From Planctomycetota bacterium (GTDB lineage: Bacteria; Planctomycetota; Planctomycetia; Pirellulales; Lacipirellulaceae): a stretch of DNA of 64,000 bases. This document shows positions 16,924 to 25,688 of this stretch, one piece after another. Made by a program: the position numbers and the translations under genes. Numbering within the stretch: the first letter of the stretch is position 1; each line of letters opens with the position of its first letter. Under the pieces are notes generated by a model. It was not told the origin of the DNA, searched no databases, and saw nothing but the letters and a program-made list of their open reading frames with translations. The stretch spans positions 124,001 through 188,000 of the forward strand of contig JAJRSE010000002.1 of NCBI GenBank assembly GCA_024278955.1, written 5' to 3'.

Positions 16924-18648
16924 CTATAAATTTACCAAAATATCAAGCAGCTCCGTCAAGGTTCTGATGTACCGGGCAGAAGCTTGGTAGGTTCGCTGGA
17001 GCTGGATCATATCGATAGCTTCTTCGTCCAAATTCACTCCGCTGACGGCTTGCGCACTGGCGTCGAGAGCTCCTTCAAAGACCCTTAAACCATCGGCAAC
17101 CGAAGCGGCTACCGTTGCGCCCTGGGTCGTGTCGTTGATCAATTGATTGTAAGTACCGCTGATCGAACCACCCGTGACTCCCTCGAGCGTCTCATCGCTG
17201 AGCGCCTGTAGCCGTAACGCATTTTCGTTGTTTTCGCCAAATTCTCCGACCAGACCCGCCGAAAACTTGGCACCTGCTTGCCGACCGGTTCGCAGTATTT
17301 GGTTCACACCAAGATCGCCAGCAGTAGTGCCCGTGAAGAAGGTGTTGATCCCAAGCGCTGCGAGCACACGACTGTCGTCGGCCGGGTTCTCTAGCCCAAA
17401 ACCAAACTCGATATCCTTGGTTTCCGAGCGAATCACCAGCTCGTTGTCAGTAGAGACCACCGCAGACACGCCATCGATCGCGTCGAGGGAACTTGCCAGA
17501 GAAACCAAGGTCGTATCGTTGCCGTCCAATCCGTTGAGATCAATATTGATGGCGTACGTCTTGGTCGTGTCTTCCTCCGTGTTGCGAACGAGCAGGTTGA
17601 AGTTGCCATTGATGGGCGTAAAGTCGAGGCCGGCTTGATTCAAAGGAGCATTGGCATCATCCACTTTCGCGGTACTCGTAACCTCGGTAAATCCATCGAT
17701 CCCCTGCCCTTGCGAGTAGATCTTGTTGAATTCAAAGGCCAGCGTAGCAGCAAAACTGTCTAAGCCATCCAGGAACCCACCAAGAATGGTGTCCCGTGCC
17801 TCATAGATACCTTGAAGTTCGCCGCCGCCGGTCGAAAGAGGGCTCTCGTTGTTAGAAAAACGAATCTCAGCCGAGGCCCGGTTACCGTCGCTAGTAAGGA
17901 CCGAACTCACTTCGCGGCGAGACCCGTCAAACACTAAAAGATCGCCATTGACCGAAACATTGACCGAACCGGTTTCTCGCTCTGAAACATTGATGTCTAC
18001 AAGCTGAGCCAATTGCTTAAGAGCGTCCTGCCGCTGGCTACGTAAACCGCCCGCTTGACTACCTGTGGTGCCACCCCCTTCAAGGGTGACAATTTTTAAG
18101 TTGAGCTGGCTGATTTGTGTTGTAAGTGTATTGATCTCGAGCGCAATCTGATCGACTCGTGAATTGAAATCGTTACGTTCAACGAGGATACGGCGATCAA
18201 GCGTATTGACTCGCTCGACGAGGGTTGCCCCGTTGCCAATGGCCAGATTGCGGAAGTCAATGTTTTCCGGGTTCTGAGAGACATCATCCAGACTATTGAA
18301 AAATTGGGTGAGCGAAGTGCTAATGTCGGTATCACTAAGCTCGCCAAGAATCGCCTGAATGTCGCGATAAATCTTTTCTTGAACCTCGGCGCTAGCTCGA
18401 TCGCTCCCAGCATCGCGGAGCCGACCTTCGACAAACTTGTCGAGATTCTGAATGATCCCGGCAACCTCGACACCCAGTCCAAGAGACAGCTTGCCAATTT
18501 TCTGAACCGGCGCAGGCGTAAAGATCGCGCGTTCGCGAACATAGCCCGGCGTATTGGAATTGGCAATATTATTGCCAACCACTTGCAAGCCAATTTGCAT
18601 GGCCTGAAGCGTATTGCCCGCCATCTGAAGTGAGCTGAGAAGTGACAT
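16924..18648 (-). CDS. flgK: Flagellar hook-associated protein FlgK
   Basis: A 574-residue HAP1 of normal length. The N-terminal rod/hook-type motif LQVVGNNIANSNTPGYVRER (about residues 22-41) and the C-terminal EEAIDMIQLQRTYQASARYI block with a final ELLDILVNL helix are diagnostic. FlgK is exported and forms the first hook-filament junction ring. It lies between flgN (its chaperone gene, 70 bp upstream) and flgL, the conserved flgN-flgK-flgL order. Confidence 0.96.
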   Translation of the reverse strand: MSLLSSLQMAGNTLQAMQIGLQVVGNNIANSNTPGYVRERAIFTPAPVQKIGKLSLGLGVEVAGIIQNLDKFVEGRLRDAGSDRASAEVQEKIYRDIQAILGELSDTDISTSLTQFFNSLDDVSQNPENIDFRNLAIGNGATLVERVNTLDRRILVERNDFNSRVDQIALEINTLTTQISQLNLKIVTLEGGGTTGSQAGGLRSQRQDALKQLAQLVDINVSERETGSVNVSVNGDLLVFDGSRREVSSVLTSDGNRASAEIRFSNNESPLSTGGGELQGIYEARDTILGGFLDGLDSFAATLAFEFNKIYSQGQGIDGFTEVTSTAKVDDANAPLNQAGLDFTPINGNFNLLVRNTEEDTTKTYAINIDLNGLDGNDTTLVSLASSLDAIDGVSAVVSTDNELVIRSETKDIEFGFGLENPADDSRVLAALGINTFFTGTTAGDLGVNQILRTGRQAGAKFSAGLVGEFGENNENALRLQALSDETLEGVTGGSISGTYNQLINDTTQGATVAASVADGLRVFEGALDASAQAVSGVNLDEEAIDMIQLQRTYQASARYIRTLTELLDILVNL

Positions 18649-18718
18649 TTTTGAAAAGGGGTCGGAGGTAACAGGAGAGAGATGCTCCGCAATCCGAATT
18701 TCGGATTCCGTAATCCCC

Positions 18719-19204
18719 CTAAACTGCTTGGTCCATCAGCGCACCACTACTCTCCGTAGTGCCGCCTTTGGTATATGTCGGCTGACTCTGGCCCCCAGTA
18801 GCAAAAATCTCGAGTAAGTGAGACAGATGGAGCAAAGTTCTCTGCACGACAACCCACTGGGCAACGCTTTGATGGCGAAGTAAACGCGATCGTTCGATCG
18901 ACTCTTGTACCGGCGTACGTAGCTTATTAGCATCTTCTTCGGGCAGCGCATTTGTGAGTGATTGAATGCTATCAGACGGTAGCCCTGCTAGCTCTGCTTG
19001 CTCAAGCAAGTGCTGGCGTCTCTCGTGACAAGCTTGCAGCTCCGCGCAAATATCTGCTTCCTTGGGGGCAAGCTCAAGCAACCCTTGATGGTCGCGTTTC
19101 ATAAGTAATTCATGCTTGCTCGAAAGCAGCGAGAGCAATTGCTGCTGTGAGATCGAAAGGCGGCTCAGCAGCTCGGCTAGTTCTGATTCCCAGTGAATTT
19201 CCAT
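18719..19204 (-). CDS. flgN: FlgN-type flagellar export chaperone
   Basis: A 161-residue, Gln/Leu/Glu-rich all-helical protein with the general FlgN make-up: LAELLSRLSISQQQLLSLLSSKHELLMKRD at the start and a C-terminal helix around WVVVQRTLLHLSHLLEIFA. FlgN holds FlgK and FlgL in the cytoplasm before export. Sequence conservation of this family is low, so the call leans on position directly before flgK and on length. The last 25 residues are polar and unstructured in appearance. Confidence 0.82.
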   Translation of the reverse strand: MEIHWESELAELLSRLSISQQQLLSLLSSKHELLMKRDHQGLLELAPKEADICAELQACHERRQHLLEQAELAGLPSDSIQSLTNALPEEDANKLRTPVQESIERSRLLRHQSVAQWVVVQRTLLHLSHLLEIFATGGQSQPTYTKGGTTESSGALMDQAV

Positions 19205-19302
19205 CGTTTATGTTTCTCCAGAACTTTTCCACCTGAGGTGGAGCTATGGTAAAATCCCATGTGCCTGCGGGATTTGAGTATTTTTCAAAAGAGGGGGTAT
19301 TC

Positions 19303-19683
19303 TTACCTTCGCCGCAATTGGATCAGGTCGGCTAGCGAAGGCTGGCTATTCTCTTCAGCTTGCCGAAGAACCTCGGCATACCTTGGAAACTGCTGCCGAA
19401 ACATCGGATCAGCAAACTGATCGGCACTCGACTTGGTCATCTCTTGGGCCAGGGTTTGATCCAACTGGCCACGAAAAACTTCTTCGGCCTGCCCGCCATG
19501 GAAATACGCCGGTTTGTCCTGAGTGCTACGCATCGATTTGAACATCTGGCCGTAGAACGATTCGCCGATGAACGAACGAAACGCTTCGCGGACTTCCTCG
19601 GCCTTGGTAATCTGCTGCTCGGCACTAGCCACTTCAGGCCGCAGCGGACGAATCTGGTTCAACTGCGAAGGATTGATTTCCAT
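19303..19683 (-). CDS. flgJ: FlgJ-type rod-binding protein (N-terminal domain only)
   Basis: A 126-residue protein resembling the rod-binding half of FlgJ: AFRSFIGESFYGQMFKSMR followed by PAYFHGGQAEEVFRGQLDQTLAQEM, a pattern like the family's 'F..Q.l..m.....GG..ee.f...ld...a..ma'. It lacks the C-terminal muramidase domain found in gamma-proteobacterial FlgJ; single-domain versions are common elsewhere and require a separate peptidoglycan hydrolase. It acts as a scaffold for rod assembly in the periplasm. It lies between flgI and flgN. Confidence 0.85.
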   Translation of the reverse strand: MEINPSQLNQIRPLRPEVASAEQQITKAEEVREAFRSFIGESFYGQMFKSMRSTQDKPAYFHGGQAEEVFRGQLDQTLAQEMTKSSADQFADPMFRQQFPRYAEVLRQAEENSQPSLADLIQLRRR

Positions 19684-19737
19684 AACAACTTTCCTATCAA
19701 ATCTACGGTCTCACAACTCACAACTCTCCACTCTCTC

Positions 19738-20823
19738 TTACTCAATAATCAGCCGACCGTGAAGTTTGCCGTTGCGCTCGATGTTCTTAATGATTTCGAT
19801 CGCGTCACGATTAGGAACTTTCAAACTGTTCAAGGCATCGACCAACGACTTGAGCTTTGCCGACTCGCCATCCTCCTTGAGACTGAGATCGACAAAAGGA
19901 GAAATCTCCTCCGTGGCTTCCACCACAAGATTGCCGTGCGAAATCACGACATCGCCAATCTGAACGTCGCCGCTAATCACGATGCTTCCCGTCCGCTCGT
20001 TAATAACCACCCGTGCCTCGGGCTCTGGCTGATAAATTTGCAGTTCTAGCAGTGTCGCGATAAACTGCACCGCTTCGTTCTGGTATTCCTTGGGAATCCG
20101 CACCACGATATTCGAGGCGTTAATCGCCTGAACGTACTTCCCTTCTTCATCCTGCTGGAAGTGTGTTTGATGAATCATGGCTGCGATTTCCGATGCAATT
20201 TGAAAATCTGCGTGGTTCTTTTCTAGAACCAAAGTGATGTGCCCATTCTCAACAAATGGGGTGAACACGTCCTCTTCCATCTGACAGCCCGCATGGATCT
20301 GACCAACTAAGGGATGCTCAGGAGAATCAAGATGAATCCGTCCTTCGGCAAGTGCGTACACCCGAGAGTCTTGAGTGTTCGGACCTTGCAAGGCAGAGAA
20401 TGCTAAGTGGCCACCTTCGAGGCTCTTGCCATTGATCGCGCTGACTCGGCAATTCAGTTTGTCACCGCGCCGAGCACCGGTCGCAGGAACCCGTGCCGTC
20501 ACCCAAACCAGTGCAGCGTTCTTGATTCTTCGCAACTCTTCAAGGTTTTCTTCTCCCGGAAGTCCTGTTTGAGGCACAGCACTGCCCATAATTTGCAGCG
20601 AACGAGCAATCGCCCGCATCGTCGCCGGGTCGTTTACTTCCCCAGTGCCGTTGAGCCCCACTACGAGCCCCAACCCACGCAAGACGTTTTCTTCTTGGCC
20701 TTTCACGCGGCAAATATTCCGAAGCACAGTTCGAGCTTCGACCGGCAGCGTACTTCCTACGGTAAATGCGGCAGCAAGAGCGAGAATCAAAAATCGTGCA
20801 TATCGTTGTGTGTTATTCATCAT
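19738..20823 (-). CDS. flgI: Flagellar P-ring protein FlgI
   Basis: About 361 residues with an N-terminal Sec signal (RYARFLILALAAAFTVG...VEA) and FlgI landmarks: GLGLVVGLNGTGE, ALVWVTARVPATGARRGDKL, and the C-terminal NSLKVPNRDAIEIIKNIERNGKLHGRLI. It forms the peptidoglycan-layer bushing around the rod. The start is placed at the first of two adjacent ATGs (20823/20820); the open frame extends to 20892, but those residues would bury the signal peptide. Followed by the flgJ-like gene and preceded by flgH. Confidence 0.95.
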   Translation of the reverse strand: MMNNTQRYARFLILALAAAFTVGSTLPVEARTVLRNICRVKGQEENVLRGLGLVVGLNGTGEVNDPATMRAIARSLQIMGSAVPQTGLPGEENLEELRRIKNAALVWVTARVPATGARRGDKLNCRVSAINGKSLEGGHLAFSALQGPNTQDSRVYALAEGRIHLDSPEHPLVGQIHAGCQMEEDVFTPFVENGHITLVLEKNHADFQIASEIAAMIHQTHFQQDEEGKYVQAINASNIVVRIPKEYQNEAVQFIATLLELQIYQPEPEARVVINERTGSIVISGDVQIGDVVISHGNLVVEATEEISPFVDLSLKEDGESAKLKSLVDALNSLKVPNRDAIEIIKNIERNGKLHGRLIIE

Positions 20824-20925
20824 GTTCTCATTTCGACATCGAATTGCGGTAGATTCTAACTCAGCACACCAAAGCAAGTTTTCTGCGGCCAAGCGGTGGT
20901 GTGCCGCAAAGCTGCTCGCATCGGA

Positions 20926-21621
20926 TTAAAAAGGCTTAAAACGACCGTAAAACTTCGCGAGCCACCCTCGGGCGTAACCATCACGCACCTGGCCAACTTC
21001 TTTTTTGTCGATCGAAAGTTGAGTAATTGCATCACTACTTACGGTACGGTCTGCCTGAATCGCTTCGCGTCTTACGACGCCAGTGATTGAAATTTGCCAG
21101 TGTTCTTCGTTGTTGCGAATATTCAAATGGCCTTCAATCACCAAATTCCCGTTGGGACGAATGTCGACAATCGTTGCAGCCATCCGGAAAGTCAATGAAT
21201 CGCGAAGCTCGACGTCAGCCTGAACTTGAGTCTGACTGTTAAGTGTGCCCGTGACAGTAGGATCGCCATTGGCTTGTATTGAGGGCTTGAGCGAACCGCT
21301 GTCAAGCTGGATCCAGTCGGCGAGTACGGCAGAGATGTTGGAGGTCTTACGGTTTTGAGCATCGCCTTCGCTTAAGAACCGAGAGCGAAAATCAACCAAC
21401 ACGGTAATGATGTCGTGCTTCTGAAGCTCACGAGGCCTCGCCTCGGGGGGCAACTTTCGGTAAACAAACGAGCTATTCTCAAGCGTTAAACCTTGAGAAG
21501 CTGCCGGGACATTATGAAACAAGCTGGCATCTTGGGCTTTCGCCGTGCCGGGTATCGAAAACGCGGCCATCATGGCAAGGACAGATGCAAGTCGAATGGT
21601 GTGGTCGTTGTTATGTTTCAT
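20926..21621 (-). CDS. flgH: Flagellar L-ring protein FlgH
   Basis: A 231-residue protein with an N-terminal signal peptide ending ...GTAKA-Q and FlgH blocks KHDIITVLVDF, LTFRMAATIVDIRPNGNLVIEG and the C-terminal YARGWLAKFYGRFKPF. FlgH is the outer-membrane ring of the basal body. In proteobacteria it is a lipoprotein with a Cys just after the signal sequence; no cysteine is present in this N-terminus, so this version should be cleaved by signal peptidase I and not lipidated. It lies between flgA and flgI. Confidence 0.93.
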   Translation of the reverse strand: MKHNNDHTIRLASVLAMMAAFSIPGTAKAQDASLFHNVPAASQGLTLENSSFVYRKLPPEARPRELQKHDIITVLVDFRSRFLSEGDAQNRKTSNISAVLADWIQLDSGSLKPSIQANGDPTVTGTLNSQTQVQADVELRDSLTFRMAATIVDIRPNGNLVIEGHLNIRNNEEHWQISITGVVRREAIQADRTVSSDAITQLSIDKKEVGQVRDGYARGWLAKFYGRFKPF

Positions 21622-21657
21622 CTTGGTTGTCTCAAACTGAAATGTGTTTCTCGGAAG

Positions 21658-22710
21658 TTATCGTTGCAAAGTGCGTTTGCCGAGCGTCGCGTAGTCGCGA
21701 GCTTGGGCTCCGGCTGCCAAAATCTCTAGCTGACGTTGGCCCGACACACGTGCTGCAAACTGTTGTTTACCGTCGAGTGTCTCAACTTTCACCAGATCTC
21801 CCATGGCGCCGCTTTGTTTGGCAACCGCGTAAGTTCGCACTGAAATACCACCCGTTCGAGCGATCACCGTGACGGTCTCGCCCCGTTGTACCTGGATGGG
21901 AGCCTGTACTTGGTTTTCTTGGACGATCGTGCTTGCGGGAATCGAACGTTTGGCTTCCATGCCAATGACTTGCTCCATGGTTCTCAGAGCGGTATTAGAA
22001 ACACGACCTTCGTGCTGCCGAATCTCTACGTCGGTGGCACGAATGATGTCGCCTTTCTTGATTGGCTGACGGGTAAAGAGAACGGCTTGAATCTTTGTGA
22101 CTTTTGCTCTCACCGTAACTTGCTTGTCACGGTTTGCCCCACCAACTTCAAATTGTTGGCTGCCTGTCCACGGGCGGCGACCACCTTGCACCGCAAGATT
22201 GGTTCCAAAATGGCTTAGCTCGCGGTAGTCCCTGGAACCAAGCTTCAGAGAAACACGCCATTGATCGTGGCCTGTTTGATCCTGCAAATATTGCTCGACC
22301 GCCACAAGCAACAAAGATTCAATCTCTTGATCAGGAATAACCGACAACGACTCGTCGACTTCGGTTTTCGACACAGCAGGAGCTTTGCCAAGTTCCACGG
22401 CCGTGGCGCCGCTGATCCGGATACTCTGTATGTCGACGCCCCGCGTTGCCAACAGGTCGCGAACTTCGGTACGTTGTAGAAATCGAGAGACGCCCGAGGC
22501 AGGAGAGGGGACGAGTGGTGTGGCTGAAAGTTCTTTCAGAACCGACATCGACGCTGCCGAAAGATCTGCCACGTCGCCAAGCCGAACGATCGGCCCCACT
22601 AAGGTCGCATGCTCACGAAGTACCAATTCGACTCCCTGAACCGAGGAGGAGCCGAGGCTAAGAGCCAGAACAATCGAAAGAACAACTTGGTTGGTCGAGC
22701 AGTAATTCAT
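21658..22710 (-). CDS. flgA: Flagellar P-ring assembly chaperone FlgA
   Basis: A 350-residue exported protein starting MNYCSTNQVVLSIVLALSLG (signal peptide). The C-terminal half contains the SAF domain (VLFTRQPIKKGDIIRATDVEIR) and the final FlgA region VQRGETVTVIARTGGISVRTYAVAKQSGAMGD. FlgA is a periplasmic chaperone for P-ring formation. It is longer than the E. coli protein because of an N-terminal half of about 170 residues. ATG 22710 is chosen over 22788 because the signal peptide begins there. A hairpin repeat lies between this gene and flgG. Confidence 0.92.
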   Translation of the reverse strand: MNYCSTNQVVLSIVLALSLGSSSVQGVELVLREHATLVGPIVRLGDVADLSAASMSVLKELSATPLVPSPASGVSRFLQRTEVRDLLATRGVDIQSIRISGATAVELGKAPAVSKTEVDESLSVIPDQEIESLLLVAVEQYLQDQTGHDQWRVSLKLGSRDYRELSHFGTNLAVQGGRRPWTGSQQFEVGGANRDKQVTVRAKVTKIQAVLFTRQPIKKGDIIRATDVEIRQHEGRVSNTALRTMEQVIGMEAKRSIPASTIVQENQVQAPIQVQRGETVTVIARTGGISVRTYAVAKQSGAMGDLVKVETLDGKQQFAARVSGQRQLEILAAGAQARDYATLGKRTLQR

Positions 22711-22732
22711 AATTGAGACAAGTTCCAGGCGG

Positions 22733-22806
22733 GTGTTCCGCTCACAGCACGGTTTGACGCTGAAATGCCAGTGCGGTGACCGGAACACGTCCGTGCGACA
22801 CGCACT
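22733..22806. repeat. Dispersed hairpin repeat, copy 1 (flgG-flgA gap)
   Basis: A sequence of about 74 bp closely similar to 27679-27753. It folds on itself: GTGTTCCG (22733-22740) pairs with CGGAACAC (22781-22788), and inner CTCAC-AGCAC pairs with GTGC-GGTGA. The shared core includes TTTGACGCTGAAA and GCCAGTGCGG. It sits inside the flagellar operon, just upstream of flgA, so the transcript would carry the hairpin. It looks like a REP-type intergenic repeat. Confidence 0.8.
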
Positions 22807-22830
22807 AAGCGATTCAAAAGGGGTTATCGA

Positions 22831-23634
22831 TTAACCTCGACGGAGATTGGCAGCTACTTGCATAATCTGGTCGCCCGCCTGTACGACTTGTGAGTTGAGT
22901 TCAAAGGCTCGTTGCGTAGTGATCAAATCAATCAACTCTTGCACCGGCTCGACATTCGAGGCCTCCAAAAATCCCTGACTGATTACTCCTATGCCTGGTG
23001 TCCCCGGATTGGCCTCGGTTAGTACACCAGAAGCGTCGGTTTGTCCGAAAAGATTGTCACCGAGCTTCATCAGACCATCGGGATTGATAAACGTGGCAAG
23101 GGTCATCTGCCCAGCGTTTTGAAGATTGGGCGAGTCGGAAGTGCGGTATTGCACTTGACCATCAGAGGTGACGACAAGGTCGATTGCGTCTTGCGGAATG
23201 GTCACCGCCGGGTCGAGCACCCAACCCTTTTGGGCCGAACCCAAAACGAGTTGCCCAGTCGCATTAATGCCGAAATTTCCTGCCCGTGTGAAGAGAAATC
23301 CGCCGTTAGGATCGGTGACTTTGAAAAACCCACGTCCCTCGATCGCCAAGTCCAGAGGGTTTTCGGTCGCTTGCATTGCCCCCTGGCCGTGATTGGTCTG
23401 AGTGCTGGAAACACGGGTACCTAAACCAACTTCGATGCCGGTTGAAGTGATGCTTCCATCCGCATCAAGGGCACCGGGCAATTTGATTTGACGATAGAAA
23501 AGATCTTCAAAATTGGCACGATCTTTTTTGAAAGCCGTTGTGTTGATATTCGCCATATTATTGGCAATCACATCAAGCTTGGTTTCAAGGGCTTCCATGC
23601 CCGTCGCCGCAGTATAAAGAGTTTGAACGCTCAT
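22831..23634 (-). CDS. flgG: Distal rod protein FlgG
   Basis: A 267-residue protein matching FlgG in length and landmarks: MSVQTLYTAATGMEALETKL with NNMANINTTAFKKDRANFEDL, then GQGAMQATENPLDLAIEGRGFF and the C-terminal ELIDLITTQRAFELNSQVVQAGDQIMQ. FlgG polymerises into the distal rod that passes the P and L rings. It is second in the block, after flgF and before flgA. Confidence 0.97.
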   Translation of the reverse strand: MSVQTLYTAATGMEALETKLDVIANNMANINTTAFKKDRANFEDLFYRQIKLPGALDADGSITSTGIEVGLGTRVSSTQTNHGQGAMQATENPLDLAIEGRGFFKVTDPNGGFLFTRAGNFGINATGQLVLGSAQKGWVLDPAVTIPQDAIDLVVTSDGQVQYRTSDSPNLQNAGQMTLATFINPDGLMKLGDNLFGQTDASGVLTEANPGTPGIGVISQGFLEASNVEPVQELIDLITTQRAFELNSQVVQAGDQIMQVAANLRRG

Positions 23635-23706
23635 GGTTGAGTAGTGAGGGGTTGAGTAGTGAGGGGGGGTAAAATTAGCGTTAGCAACCGAGAGGTCGAC
23701 TTACGA

Positions 23707-24462
23707 CTAACTTCTTAAGACTCTGCTAAGCAACTGGCTAAGCATGCCGTCTTGGTGCTGAATGAGTTTGGTATTGGCTTCAAAAGCTCGCGAAGTTTCG
23801 ATCATCGACATCATTTCACTGGTGGTACTAACACTCGATTGTTCGAGATATCCTTGGAGAATGTTCCGTTCTTCTACTGGAACGGGAGTTACCGTGCCTA
23901 GAGACCGAAACGTATTGCTGCCGACCTTTACCAAATCGCCTAGCGACTGAGGGCTTTGCAATCCAATTGGGGTGTTCTGGCCGCCCTGGCTAATGACTCC
24001 GCCCGGGAGCAGGCTCCATGGCTGGCCGCCATTAAGCTTGATCTCGCTGCCCGATTGATCGAGCACCGAAAAGTGTCCCGTTTGAGTGATCAACTCTCCC
24101 TGAGCGTTGACCAGAAAATTGCCAGCTCGCGAGAGCAACGTCTCGCCGTCGGGCGTGCGAACTTGAAAGAACCCTTCGCCGTTGACGGCAAAGTCGGTGT
24201 CAACCTTGGTTTGGCGAAGCGTGCCGCCTGAAAAGTCAGTTGCCACGTCAATCAACTTGACGCCGCCGCCTACATTGTTGTTTGACCGGCTACCGGCGTA
24301 GTCTTGGCCTTGCTGAATCGCTTCGGCGAAGCGAGCTTGAAAGGTTGGAACATCCCGTTTGAAGCCTGGGGTCTCAACATTGGCCAAGTTGTTTGCGATA
24401 AACTCCAGACGCTTGGCCTGAACTTTCGCGCCTTCGGCCGAGAGATACATTCCGTAAGACAT
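23707..24462 (-). CDS. flgF: Proximal rod protein FlgF-type (flagellar hook-basal body protein)
   Basis: A 251-residue rod protein: MSYGMYLSAEGAKVQAKRLE with NNLANVETPGFKRDVPTFQ, then TKVDTDFAVNGEGFFQVRTPDGE and C-terminal MMSMIETSRAFEANTKLIQ. The family resembles FlgG; being first in a flgF-flgG pair supports FlgF. It begins the leftward flagellar block and has a candidate sigma-54 promoter about 50 bp upstream. Confidence 0.92.
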   Translation of the reverse strand: MSYGMYLSAEGAKVQAKRLEFIANNLANVETPGFKRDVPTFQARFAEAIQQGQDYAGSRSNNNVGGGVKLIDVATDFSGGTLRQTKVDTDFAVNGEGFFQVRTPDGETLLSRAGNFLVNAQGELITQTGHFSVLDQSGSEIKLNGGQPWSLLPGGVISQGGQNTPIGLQSPQSLGDLVKVGSNTFRSLGTVTPVPVEERNILQGYLEQSSVSTTSEMMSMIETSRAFEANTKLIQHQDGMLSQLLSRVLRS

Positions 24463-24510
24463 GGTACCGATGTTGGACAGGTGCTCCCCCCTGCCGTTGG
24501 ACTGTCACTA

Positions 24511-24527
24511 CGCACACCCCATGCCAA
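24511..24527 (-). promoter_or_regulatory. Candidate sigma-54 promoter for the flgF-flgG operon
   Basis: On the minus strand the sequence TTGGCATGGGGTGTGCG has TGGCAT at the -24 position and TGC at -12 with exactly 10 nt between GG and GC, the obligatory sigma-54 spacing. The -24 half is perfect against TGGCAYR; the -12 half is imperfect (GTGCG versus TTGCW). Transcription would begin about 38 nt before the flgF ATG. Confidence 0.4.
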
Positions 24528-24647
24528 GCAAGGCAGAGAGAACGTGCAGGGAGTCGCAAACCCTTGGAAAACCGAGTTGAGCAGAGTCAATTCAACGGTT
24601 TTTTTACGGCAAGCGGGCTTCGACCCTAAACCGCTCTCCGGCAATCG

Positions 24648-24664
24648 CTGCCGGTTTCTCAGAA
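24648..24664. repeat. Small hairpin between hemC and flgF
   Basis: CCGGCA-ATCGC-TGCCGG is a perfect 6-bp stem just after the hemC stop. It lacks a following T run in either direction, so it is only a weak candidate for the hemC transcript end. Confidence 0.3.
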
Positions 24665-24697
24665 GCCTTCGGCAAAGAATGCCGCTAGCACGCAAAA

Positions 24698-25621
24698 TCA
24701 GCCGACCCGCGCCGCGGCAATCGTCTCTGCCGCACCCTGGTCAAGAAGTTGCTCCGCCACACGCTGCCCAACTTCGATAGCAGCAGACGGGTCGCCACTG
24801 GCCGTGGCCCGCAATATCTGGGTGCCGTCCAAATTGCCAACGAGACCGTCAAGAACCAATCGTCCGTTCTCGGTTCGGCCCCACGCCCCTACCGGAACCG
24901 AACATCCGCCGTGCAAAAGTGCCAGCATCGAACGCTCTGCATCGACCGCTGCGCGAGTCTCGGCGTGGTTCATCCGAGCAAGGAGTTCGCAGACCTCGGC
25001 ATCGTTTGCCCGACATTCAATCCCCAAGGCCCCCTGCCCTGGGGCTGGCAACATGCGGGGTGGCTCTAAAAATTCGGTGATCCGCTCGCCCCAACCAAGA
25101 CGACGCAATCCCGCCGCAGCGAGGAGGATAGCATCGTATTCGCCCTCGTCCAGCTTACGCAAACGTGTGTCAACATTGCCGCGAATGCCAACAACTTCAA
25201 GGTCAGGTCGCAAACTTTTGAGTTGCGACTGGCGCCGAAGGCTGCCCGTCCCCACTCTCGCACCCTGTGGCAAAGCGGCAAGCGAATCGGCCGTAGCCGC
25301 AACCAACGCGTCAGCCACATTCTCTCGCTCTGGCACCGCCGCAAGCACCAAGTCGGCAATTGCCTCAGTCGGCAGATCTTTAAGGCTATGCACTGCCACA
25401 TCGGCTCGCGATTCGAGCACTGCCGATTGAACTTCCTTCGTAAAGACACCTTGAACGCCGAGACCAGCAACCGGACCGCTCTGCTCGGTATCGCCGCTGG
25501 TCACAATGTCGACCAACTCAACGGTTGCGCCTTGGCTGCGTAATTGCTTAGCCACCCACTTGGCCTGCCATTGGGCCAACTGGCTTGCCCGGGTACCGAT
25601 ACGAATATGGGGAACGCTCAC
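24698..25621 (-). CDS. hemC: Hydroxymethylbilane synthase (porphobilinogen deaminase)
   Basis: A 307-residue enzyme of normal length. Start region IRIGTRASQLAQWQA, the active-site segment GALGIECR, and the cofactor-carrying cysteine in LLHGGCSVPVG (Cys240) are all present. It joins four porphobilinogens into hydroxymethylbilane in haem biosynthesis, with a covalently bound dipyrromethane cofactor. The start is a GTG at 25621 with AGGA 6 nt upstream. It stands alone upstream of the flagellar block and is not functionally linked to it. Confidence 0.97.
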   Translation of the reverse strand: MSVPHIRIGTRASQLAQWQAKWVAKQLRSQGATVELVDIVTSGDTEQSGPVAGLGVQGVFTKEVQSAVLESRADVAVHSLKDLPTEAIADLVLAAVPERENVADALVAATADSLAALPQGARVGTGSLRRQSQLKSLRPDLEVVGIRGNVDTRLRKLDEGEYDAILLAAAGLRRLGWGERITEFLEPPRMLPAPGQGALGIECRANDAEVCELLARMNHAETRAAVDAERSMLALLHGGCSVPVGAWGRTENGRLVLDGLVGNLDGTQILRATASGDPSAAIEVGQRVAEQLLDQGAAETIAAARVG

Positions 25622-25688
25622 AATGATTCCTAGCTTTTATCAACCAACGACAAAGAAGAGGCTATCCTAGGGGGTAAGCTCTCGAACA

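Noticed and set aside
24463..24697. Possible tRNA because of a TTCGACCC-like string
   Set aside because: No acceptor stem, anticodon arm or CCA end can be drawn around it.
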